From Vandiemenella viatica (taxonomy: Eukaryota; Arthropoda; Insecta; Orthoptera; Morabidae), in contig CM061919.1 in NCBI GenBank assembly GCA_031002005.1, forward strand, positions 14,083,687 through 14,147,686: DNA of 64,000 bases. The letters run 5' to 3'. Every line of letters starts with the position of its first letter. The stretch's first letter is position 1. The notes below the pieces were generated by a model that saw only the letters and a list, made by a program, of their open reading frames with translations, was not told where the DNA came from and did no database searches. Position numbers and translations under genes: made by a program. Below are positions 55,253 through 64,000 of the stretch, piece by piece.

Positions 55253-56519
55253 GTATCAGCCGAGAGTTTAGAGGCGGCGTCACAGATTTAACGTCATTTC
55301 TCCTCCATGTGAATTTCAGATGGTGCAATATATGCAAGATATTTCGGATGAATTGGACAAGGGAGGCCAAGTTGGTAGTGTAGCACTAGATCTCTCTAAG
55401 GCAAATGATAGAGTGAGCCTGAGAATGGTTTTAAATTAACTGAAAACTATTGGATGAAAAAGTATCTTGCTTGGTAGAGTAATTCTTAAAAGCCAAAAGC
55501 AAAGGTGTTACAGTAGGAAATACATTACCAAAAGACATAGAAGTGAATGTGGGAGTGATGCAATGTATTGAGACCATTGCTGTTCATTATTCTAATGAAT
55601 GATTGTATTGATGGCTAAAGGTCAGAATTGAGGTTGATTGCAGATGGCATCAATCTATAATATAGGATCAAAACAAGAGAAGACTGTGAACAGCTGCACG
55701 GTGACCTAGATAGAAGGACAGAATATCTAAATGGGTTGGTCAGCATGGAATGAAGATAAATGCCAAGAAGAGTCAGCTTGTTGTTAGTTTGAAGTGTAAA
55801 TATCTTGGCATAATGTTTGATAATAAAGTCAACTGTGCAAAGCACCTTGGGAAGGTGGTAGAAAAAGTTTACAAAATACTTTATTTACTAGAGATGGTAA
55901 TGAGAGGATGTACCAGAGAAGTTAGGGAATTGCGTAACAAAACTTTGGTCAGATCATTAGCTGAATATGGTGGTGTAGTTTGGGACCCACATTTTGGGTA
56001 TCAAATACAGGACTTGGAAGGGGTGCAGAGAAGTGAAGCTAGATTTGATTGTGGAAGTTATCACAGGGACCAGTCGGTAACTAATATGAAAAAGGAGTTG
56101 TGTTTGGAGTCATCAGAAGACAGGAGGAGAGTAAAGAAAGTGCTGGGAATGTATAGGGCATACGTTTGTGACGGAGCTTGGAAGGATATTAGTCGAAGAG
56201 TTAGAAATAGTACATTGAAGGGAAAAGATGACCATGACCACAAGCAGGCACTTGATTTCATGCATAAGGGAGTGGGAAAATTTTCTTTTGTATAAGGGTG
56301 TCTGGGATTCGAACAAATTACCAAGTGATATGTTGAATAATTTACAAAAAATGAACTGAAGGAATTTAAAATTAAAATTCTTAAATCGCAAAAATAGATT
56401 GGAAATGAATTTGACACTCAAATTATATATGATAATTAAAAAATGAAATAAGAAAGGGCAAATAGATGGCGAGGGTAATTGCCACAGGAGTGTGTGGTCC
56501 ATCGGAATTAAAAATTAAT

Positions 56520-57175
56520 AATAATAATTTCAACAGTTTTACTGTATCATTGACATGGAATATAGTGGAAACATTAATGTAAAATATAAATATTCTGTAA
56601 GCCCATTAAATTTAACGGGCTGAACTTATTGTTCTGGGAGTTCATTTCCTGGCAGGTGTTTAACTAAATACTGTTGTTAGTAAATAACGCTCATAACCTT
56701 AAAAATGATTTAATTTCGTTTGTATTTCTTATTTTACTGTAACAGTGATATCTCTGGACAGAGAGTATAATAATAAATATATGTCGACTGAACATAAAAA
56801 ACAAAAAAGCATCTGATAATTAATATGATAATTTAAATGCAATGCATAATTTTTCCAGTGTTCTAGCAAATCATTTCTTCTGGGTTGCTTAACTAAATAG
56901 AATTGTTAATAAATCATGCCCACAGTTTTTCAGTAATATCTCTGGCCGCAATCAGTCCAGTATAGAAGGCCGGGTGTGTTACTTCAGCGTTACGGTCATG
57001 ACTACTTAATGACCAAGCTTAGGACCTGTAAGCAACTCGGCGATGATCCTTCGAAGTATCGTTATTTCATAAAATATGGCAGTGTTGTCTTAAAATATTT
57101 TACCTTTTACAATCTTGTTTAGTGAGTCTGTACCATATTTTCTGCCTGTTTCAATCCCAATATCTAAGTATTAAT
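56520..57175. other. AT-rich, no gene seen
   Basis: No motif-bearing frame or defined repeat. Confidence 0.5.
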
Positions 57176-57179
57176 TTTG

Positions 57180-57500
57180 TATTATTATTTTTTATTCTTC
57201 CTCTTCATGTAAACAAATCATGACCTTTGTTTCCAAGCCCTATTGGTATGATCTCTTGTCTATGGTCTGAATACACAATTGAATTGTCGTCTAAGCTTCT
57301 GTTTGTACACCCGCTTGTCGGGCAATACGTTATTAATACGTTCGTCTCCAAAAATACTCGTATTTTCTTCAATTTTTTTTTCAGTTCTCTCTAACTCGCT
57401 TCATGAATATTGTAAATAGTGTGGGTGTAATGCAGAAACTTTGTTCTAACACTGTATTTACTCTTAACACTATTTGAGATTCGACCTTAATGTCTCTGTT
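57180..57500 (-). pseudogene. decayed LINE reverse-transcriptase core relic
   Basis: A minus frame near 57395-57460 reads LEQSFCITPTLFTIFMKRV, matching the RT motif B block usually written RQGC.LSPTLFNIF. Downstream, near 57230-57285, IVYSDHRQEII sits where the catalytic YADDQ-type box belongs, with the second D changed. Badly decayed. Confidence 0.45.
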
Positions 57501-57535
57501 TCATTAAATATTTTTAATTTTTATTCTGTGTAGTA

Positions 57536-57730
57536 TTGACGTCGATGCAATTGGATCATGGCGAGGATAGTTGGCGACGTTCAGGAAAGAAATTGACTGT
57601 TACATTTTTAAAGAACCATGTAGGCATTTGCCTGAATTGATTTGGGTCATCTGTGGAAAACCGAAAAACTATATGGCCAGACAAGGGCTGAACACATGTT
57701 CTTCCTAACTGTGGAGCCATACTTCAACTA
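57536..57730 (-). mobile_element. SINE-1 copy, very old
   Basis: Reverse copy recognisable by GACGTCGATG, AAAGAACCATGTAGGCATT, GATTTGGGTCATCTGTGG and CCAGACAAGGGCTGAACAC (mutated B box). Confidence 0.65.
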
Positions 57731-57739
57731 TTTCATTCG

Positions 57740-59930
57740 TTCCCAACATTCTGAACGGAAGCACTATATATAAATATTAAAAACAAATCCTGTGAATAAG
57801 CTGTTAATGTTTTCAGTAGTTTTTCCAGACAAAACACATTATCTTTGCATGACCCTCCGCTCTAGAAGCACTTGTTTTTCTGAGACGTGTACTTTTTCTT
57901 GTCTGTTCTTTTTAATAACCGCCTTCCCTGGAGATAAGGTCACGATTCTTCTACATTCCGTGCCTTCCATTTTTACCTTTTAAATTAAGTAGTTCATGTA
58001 ATCTATTTCGTATGTCGAAAACTTTCGAGTATTGCTGAGCCATTCATTATGTCGTAGGTTTTATCAGTCACACGGATGACTCATTATTTTTCGATTCTTC
58101 AAAAGATTTCATTTCTTCTTCCACCACGAAATATGCTACCTGACATTCAGCTTTAGACTTTCAGTGTGTTTGTTTATATCCCAAACTTTTCAAGTTATTA
58201 AATATCCTAAATATTTTTTTTCATCTCTTTATTGTAGCTGAATCTATTTTTTAACTTAAAATGATCCATCTCGTTACATGGTGGTCACAGAATTTATTAT
58301 TTGTTTGATTTCTATCTATATTGTTTTATTCTTCAATCTGTAATAGTGTGTTCAATCTCATGTTTTCCGAGCTATCAATTACTTTTGATATATCCTTTGT
58401 TTTTAACTCCATATTCTGATCATCACTGGACTTTCTCCAACTTTTTCCAAACTGTCAGAAGCAGTTTCTTCCGTATGTTTTCCAAAAAATGGCATTTTAC
58501 TTTTTCATTCCTCATCTCTTTCATCTTTTCAGCAAATCTTTGTGTAGAAATTATGTAGTTGGAATTCACAACATATACCTGGACAGTTTCTGTGTTTAAC
58601 TTGGTGGAATTGTTGAGTATTACGTTTTTACTTGTCACAAATATTTCTGCTTACTAGAAAATCGTGAGTTCCGCGGTAGGCTTCTTTCTGTTTACGTGCG
58701 ATTCTCCATTTCATATGAGTTTTTGCGTGATTATGATACGTTCAGTTTTTGAGTTAAACCCTGTTTTAGGTTGATGCTTTACCTATAAGCAACACTATGT
58801 ACTTTGTGAACAAAGAAACGACGCAGTAACTTGTAAGCCAGATGGATATCGTAATTCTATTAATTTAACCACATTGCCTTTTCTTACATCTTCCCTGTGT
58901 TATCTTACTACGGACTTAATGTTTCTTTTCCACCAATCCAATTATATTGCCCTTAAGTAACATTTCCATAGGCTCTTATACGAGTTACTAACCGGTCAAA
59001 AAAGTATTGTATTTGCATGTTTCCACTATACTTAGTGGATACATGATTGCGCTAAATAAATTTAGTTCTCTGAGTCTAATTATGCTGTTTAACATACTTG
59101 AAAGAGTTTCATGGTTTTAACACAGTTTAAAAAAAATACACGACGCCTTCAGACACAGCTTGTTTTATTTTCATCACCATCAAAATAATAAAAGCTTCGA
59201 ATGACAAGATCATAAATTTATGAGAGAAAATTTTTTCTCTGCATTGGATATTAATATATTCCTCTTGGGAAATTAAGATATATATATTTATGGGGAAATT
59301 AATGAAGATGATAAATGTTCCGGTTCCGCTGCCATTCGAAAAGATGGTTGGTACTAATTCACTTCTTCCACAGTCACATTTTTCTACCGTAGCCGGAATC
59401 GAAGCCGTGACCACCATGTGAGAAAAGGACTTTCCATAGCTTATTCGTTAAAGAAATTCCTGCACACACAGAGATTACGAAAAGATCCACTATCACTGCG
59501 GATTTCAACACACTCGTTGGTTTAGCTTTAATGAGGAAGGAATAATTACTACCAATGATACTTTTGTATTTGTTTCCGCTAAATTCAGTTCGATCCTGCG
59601 CGCATTCTGAAAAGTCTCACGCAGCGATGGAACATACCACGTGCACTGAACTCTCCTGAAATCAGCTTTTAACATTCTACCGGTGAACAATTCTCTAGTT
59701 CGATTACGAACTACAGTTTGTATGATCTAGTTCTGAATATGATTAAACGTGTTCATTGTGTTTTAATGCTTAGGTCCTTCATGTAGCTTCTATTCTTTCA
59801 TATGTTTTCGGTAATTTAAAGATAAAAAGCACAGGTCCCTGTAAGTACAGTGCTCAGTATTATAATAACCAGGAGAATAGATGATATTGTTTTATTATTG
59901 TGTTTAATGACACGTTTTGTGAACAGTGTC
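57740..59930. other. no supported gene
   Basis: AT-rich. The frames at 57792-57983, 58301-58558 and 59127-59417 show no motif. Part may be an unrecognisable upstream portion of the minus-strand LINE relic at 57180. Confidence 0.45.
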
Positions 59931-59949
59931 TCTATTACTAATCTTATGA

Positions 59950-60065
59950 TTCCTCTGATGAAAGCCACAGCACGATGGCAAAAACGTTAGGTTTTTTTAA
60001 TAAATCGACACGGCTCCACCCGGAGAGCCAACCTTCTTTGAACACTACTTCAGAAACTAAACTCA
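59950..60065 (+). other. hammerhead-like motif and retroelement end
   Basis: CTGATGA (59955-59961) is followed by a GCCA/TGGC stem (59964-59979) and AAAAACG, where a hammerhead would have GAAAC. Then comes TTTAATAAATCGACACGG and CTCCACCCGGAGAGCC, a pattern I recall from insect retroelement termini. A degraded hammerhead of the kind carried by Penelope-like elements is possible; stems I and III were not confirmed. Confidence 0.35.
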
Positions 60066-60069
60066 CTGT

Positions 60070-60730
60070 TCTTTAGATCGATACTTTCCTTAAAGCTCTG
60101 ACGACCAATGAACTCTCTTAAACGCTTTTTCATACTGGGCTTTAACACGTGATATTGCGATAAATTACCACTGCAAACACTTTACGAAACACCCATATCT
60201 GTAGATAAATATGTCACATCTGTTTCTGTTCAACTATTTTCTATCTGATTTGCCCGCCCCTCCTCCCTCTCTCGCCATCTTTCTTTTTCTTTCTTTCTTA
60301 CCTTTTCCGCTCTAATCTCGCCATGGTTCCATCTATGTTGTAATATTGCATGTAAATTCTGTTTCTCAAGCGATAAGTTGATAAGTCGAAGCACATTTTC
60401 TCATGATTTCTAACGTTAGAAGCAACGTCTCCGAACCCTCTACCGACTGACAAAGATGCCTAGAAATACCTAACAACGCTTATTTACGAAGACCTTGAAA
60501 CGCTACGTTACAAGTGCCTTTACTGTGTGAGTTTTATATTATGATGAGTTAAACGTTGAGCGATATTCGAATCCTACGACGGTGGATCAAATAAAAATGA
60601 CACTTTCAACTGAGCACATTGTAATGCGAATGTTCATTCACTTCTAGATGTGTTAGGAGGGGATATCAAGAGCAACGTGCAGTCAGAAGTAAGACTTGCA
60701 CCCCTCGATTGCACCCTTCGGTTGCACAAA
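60070..60730. other. no gene seen
   Basis: Pyrimidine-rich tract near 60250-60310 and a small GCACCC(C/T)TCG(A/G)TT repeat at 60697-60725. No coding motif. Confidence 0.5.
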
Positions 60731-60733
60731 CCC

Positions 60734-60949
60734 TTTTTATCTGCTTAGGGCTATCCGCCCCGTCGACTTCCAGGTCATTAGAGGTGGGAAAGGACTGGGA
60801 ACAAGGAGTGGAAAGAAATTCAGACATGGCCTTTTACAGGAAGTATCCCGGCATTCGTGATTTGAGGAAAACATGGAAAACCCAAGTCTTGATGCCCGGA
60901 CGAGGTATGCGAAGCCAGAGCGTTACAGCTCACCCACCACTCTCGGAGC
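60734..60949 (-). mobile_element. SINE-1 copy, degenerate
   Basis: Reverse copy: GTCGACTTCCAGGTCATTAG tail, GGAAAGAAATTCAGACATGG and GATTTGAGGAAAACATGG body, then GCCCGGACGAGGTATGCG and a head ending CTCACCCACCACTCTCGG. Confidence 0.82.
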
Positions 60950-60954
60950 ACAAA

Positions 60955-62365
60955 CTCGCGAAGGCGTGAAACCAACCGAAATTCTGCAAAGATTACTTTG
61001 ATCGCATACTGTCAAGGGGATCGTGTGTTGGACCGGCGTGCCGTTTCTGCATGCCTTTTGTTCGTATGGACGTCACTATCAATGCAGCAAAGGCAATAGG
61101 AGACATGATTCTTCTCCATTATTACTTCAACCCCTCACTGTATCTCTGGCTCACGCAAAACTGGACCAACTGAACTGTAAATCACATTTAGTCCTCCACA
61201 CAGCCCTCTCCGTCGCTCAGTGATTTTCCTTTTTTTGGGTTCACTGAAAGAAGCAATGAACCCACGATTTGTTGACGATAGGGCGGTGTAGAGTTTATTA
61301 TGCAATTGGCTACTGAGGTAACACCTTTCCTTTTATGATGACAGTCTCAAAAAGCTACCGAAACACTGGCAAAAGTATGTTTCCAAACCCGCGGAATTAT
61401 GTTTGGAAATAGGATGTACTTATTTTAATTGTTATGCTACATATTTTTTAAAACAAATAAACCTTGCTTATATTTTATCCGCCTAATACATGTAGATGAA
61501 AGAAAGGTGAGGGTAAAAACTGGTAACTGATCTACAGGCCTGCTCTTTCCAAAGACGTTTAGGTGGCCACTGGTTTAACATCGGTATCCGACTAAACAAT
61601 CGCCTAAAGAAATCCTTCGCAATTGTCAGTTGTATTTAATATAACCCCTGTCTTTAATGCACAGTTGAACTGTATTGATGAAGTGTACATTGTCTCTGGT
61701 CCTGGTCTGCTTCCCAAGTGTTGGAAATTGAAATTTTATTCTATTAACAGTGTTCAAACCAGCTAGTCTCTGGTCGAGAGGCAGATACAGTTACAGCACC
61801 TAGGTAACTATGCCCAATAGGCAAGTCTTCATGACGGCTAAAACTCAGATAACAAGCTTTCGATGATGATTTTATAAGATTTCTAGGAGTGGACATGGAG
61901 CGAAAATATTTGAAATTGATGAATGGTTCCCATAATATTTTATATAATTTTCTAGTAATTCATGTGAGGTAAAAGAGGGGAAAAAGTAGTTCAATTGATA
62001 ATTCATTGTTTTCTTGTCGGGGTTTTAAGGTTCATCGACATCAAAGTCATTATCGCAGAGAGAGGATTGGCTATTGTCTTTCTAGAGAACTATCACAATT
62101 TCTGGAAACACTGAATGTCAGAAGAGTTAGTCATCTTCCCTCACTATGTGATTCAGTTGACTTATGAATGGAAGAGATTAACATCAGCTCAACAAGTTAA
62201 TCTGTTATTTGTAAAGGAAACTATTTCTCCTGTGAGACCTAAGTCCAGCTTAGCAGACACGTGGAGGGCCGAGCCGCAAGGAAAAGAGCCTGCGGGCCAG
62301 ACCTCAGGGATTTCATCGAAGTCGCCCTGCACACACACGGGTTTCTCGGTCTCAGAGTTGGCTTC
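60955..62365. other. no supported gene upstream of the Harbinger frame
   Basis: AT-rich, unremarkable frames. 62230-62345 is GC-richer and may contain the left end of the Harbinger element, but a matching right end was not established. Confidence 0.45.
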
Positions 62366-62368
62366 ACG

Positions 62369-62869
62369 ATGGCAGCATCCCATGATGTTCATGCACTGGC
62401 TGCTGTTAGTTTGTTAATCACGGCAAGTAGCGCTAAAACTCGCGCAAAACAGCGCATCAGAAGAGGTGTATGGTACAAAGTGTGGCTACTCAAAAGAGGA
62501 AAATATTCTCACACAAATCTTCTTTCGGCATTGAAGCATTTTCCCAACGATTTTCATAATTATTTGAGGATGGAGGAAGAAACCTATTTACATCTGTTAT
62601 CGTTAGTCACTCCATTTATTACAAAGAAAAATACGGCTATGTGGGAAGCAATTTCGCCTCACGAAAGACTTACCACTACGCTGCGGTTTTTGGCAACGGG
62701 ACGAAGCAATGAAAATCTCAAGTCTTCAACAATAATTTCTCCTCAAGCCCTTGGATACATTATACCAAGAATATGCGAGGCCATTTATAAATTTTTATCA
62801 AAGATTATAAGAAGATTTCTCTTTGACACACTGATATTATTTAATATAATTGATTTATCCTATTGGTAA
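62369..62869 (+). pseudogene. PIF/Harbinger (HARBI1-like) transposase, N-terminal half
   Basis: The start at 62369 (MAASHDVHALAAVSLLI) is chosen because upstream codons (62261-62368) look non-coding. The frame then follows the HARBI1-like order: RRGVWYKVWLLKRGKYSHTN (the W..PWL.RR.. box), ALKHFPNDFHNYLRMEEETY, LLSLVTPFITKKNTAMWEAI, then SPHERLTTTLRFLATGRSNE, the helix-turn-helix-like DNA-binding block, and IIPRICEAIYKFL. 167 codons are open. The catalytic DDE half is missing: the frame runs into a stop at 62869 without the expected D residues. Either an intron starts near 62800 or the element was truncated. Full-length family proteins are about 350-450 residues. Confidence 0.8.
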
Positions 62870-63148
62870 ATACATCAACAACAACATTGCTGCTGTGTCG
62901 TTCTTTTGTGCTAATTTATCAAAGTGTGCTGGTGGTTTATAATGATCTCGCGGGTGTTGCTGGAAAAGGTTGTGGGCTGCACAAAAAAATCCAGAACTGC
63001 TGCCCGCAGAATAGTACAGGCCGGAAGTAGGAAACCGTTTCTCATTGTAAGGCATTCTTAAACAGCTCATTTCGGCTTGAAACAGAATGCCATTAATTAT
63101 TTTTTCTGTTATTAGTATTCGATTGGTCGGAAGGTTACGTAATTTCAT
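62855..63148 (-). CDS. unassigned minus-strand ORF, possible Harbinger partner tail
   Basis: 97 codons, convergent with and overlapping the end of the Harbinger frame. ILITEKIINGILFQAEMSCL resembles the C-terminal amphipathic helix of MADF/Myb-like second proteins of Harbinger elements. The remainder (SGFFCAAHNLFQQHPRDHY) gives no match I can name. Harbingers often carry such a second gene, so the position is suggestive only. Confidence 0.3.
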   Translation of the reverse strand: MKLRNLPTNRILITEKIINGILFQAEMSCLRMPYNEKRFPTSGLYYSAGSSSGFFCAAHNLFQQHPRDHYKPPAHFDKLAQKNDTAAMLLLMYLPIG

Positions 63149-63149
63149 G

Positions 63150-64000
63150 GAAACGGTTTTGCCAACAACGTCAAAGCGATATTCTTGCAGCCGTCAACAC
63201 ATCACTTCGCCAAGATTCATTTCCTGATGGTTTAATTTTGCTGATTTTTTTTTTTTACTATACATTCTTTTTCAGAATTTGGCTCATTCTCCTTCAATAT
63301 TTCAGACAGGTTGGTGTAGGCAGCTTCTCGTTTGTTTCTGTCGTGGTATTCCTGGCACTTCACTTCCCATCGACAGGGCTCACTTTCATACATGTTTATA
63401 AACACGGAACATCACGAAATGGAACAGTACAAACAAAACAGAGAAATAAAATTGCAACACACGCAGGCACTCACAAGAAATCCTCGAAGGCCGACTGACC
63501 GCAGGACACACACGCTGAGGTTTTCACCCTCCGTCCCGGCCTGCGAGGAAATAAGAATTGTTTTTTCAGTGAGGATTTGGTCGCACGAGAGGGCCACTGG
63601 GGTGCGGCCACGGCCATGGCCTCAAGGAAATGCCCCACACACGTTCCGGGATCGCGCAGGGCCGGGACGATTCCGTCCAAATCCCGCCGGTTTCCCGTAC
63701 GTGTGTGGCGGCCTTAGTGACTCTCGCAGCTATCACCAGCTTGCTGCTATTGGGGTGTTCATATAGATCGCTGGCTTGCAGAGCAACTTTTAAATCCATT
63801 TTGTGTACTGGTATGTTACGAACTAGGCACCCTTAATGTTTTTTGGTGAACAATAGTCAGATCTCGAAACACTGTCGACAACGTACACAATCTTTGGAAT
63901 AAACTGAAACCAAATATTTTAAGCTCCCTGTTGTTATCTATCTATACTATGCAATAAAACTGTGGAAAAGTTGTGTCTGTACATCAAATTTATTTCAAAC
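63150..64000. other. no supported gene; GC-rich stretch 63500-63720
   Basis: The GC-rich segment 63500-63720 carries overlapping frames on both strands (for example 63332-63766 plus and 63566-63799 minus) that show no domain. It could hold the right end of the Harbinger element. AT-rich to the window edge. Confidence 0.45.

Larger units (their letters stand above)
54020..56510 (+). pseudogene. LINE family C, RT to 3' end, split by repeats
   Basis: RT fragments on the plus strand. 54020-54400 reads DVLKFVGYDIVPYLEILFKM and LPEE*KRSIVVPVV, the palm entry region. After an interruption (about 54420-55310) comes QVGSVALDLSKANDRVS (motif A, with N in place of the usual F), then decayed palm sequence. 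The better-preserved tail 55750-56295 has LKCKYLGIMFDNKVN, GCTREVRELRNKTLVRSLAEY and VVWDPHFGYQI. The 3' end near 56480-56510 matches that of 34385-34440. CR1/Jockey-like by these motifs. Many stops; inactive. Confidence 0.75.

Noticed and set aside
63332..63766. 144-codon plus frame near the window end
   Set aside because: Compositionally driven by the GC-rich stretch, with competing minus-strand frames and no motif.

Overview
The window looks like a piece of a large, AT-rich, repeat-saturated arthropod genome, most likely an insect. The evidence is non-LTR retrotransposons of RTE, Jockey and I type with insect-like domain order, mariner and PIF/Harbinger transposase remnants, hAT-type MITEs, and at least ten copies of one tRNA-derived SINE. 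The species cannot be read from the sequence. I see no intact host gene, no rRNA, no functional tRNA and no CRISPR. Almost every supportable feature is a transposable element or a relic of one, and almost every reading frame is broken.

Region by region. 0-4 kb: two SINE copies, a possible MADF-domain exon and a 400-bp hAT MITE. 3.9-8.3 kb: a decayed plus-strand RTE retrotransposon carrying three later insertions, each with its own target-site duplication (a SINE dimer, a 5'-truncated LINE and a second SINE family). 9.96-15.46 kb: a structurally complete minus-strand I-type LINE bounded by an 11-bp duplication, with frameshifted ORFs. 20.2-20.6 kb: a C-rich inverted-repeat MITE. 20.7-25.8 kb: a plus-strand Jockey-type LINE whose reverse transcriptase is split by a SINE. 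28.3-31.9 kb: a composite of diverged ~290-bp tandem units ending in a 168-bp inverted repeat, followed by another ~170-bp tandem array and a 196-bp direct duplication.

33.8-36.9 kb: a LINE tail, a tRNA-like head, a rearranged mariner transposase, a TATA-containing element fragment and an unassigned ORF. 39.7-41.4 kb: a 1.78-kb hAT-like element with an 8-bp duplication and nested SINEs. 43.5-47.2 kb: a GC-rich block, which is a 5'-UTR-like sequence split by a 2.29-kb polyadenylated retroposon built from ~545-bp monomers. 48.2-50.3 kb: insect-type dispersed repeats and a young SINE. 50.4-51.4 kb: a 1,004-bp nearly perfect foldback element. 54.0-58 kb: more LINE fragments. 62.3-63.1 kb: an open N-terminal half of a Harbinger transposase.

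The genes do not form a pathway. Their relation is stratigraphic: nested insertions give a relative age order. RTE and Jockey bodies are older, SINE-1, SINE-2 and the retroposon are younger, and the 49.9 kb SINE and the foldback element look youngest. Boundaries called from matching target-site duplications are firm; family names rest on motif recognition by eye.
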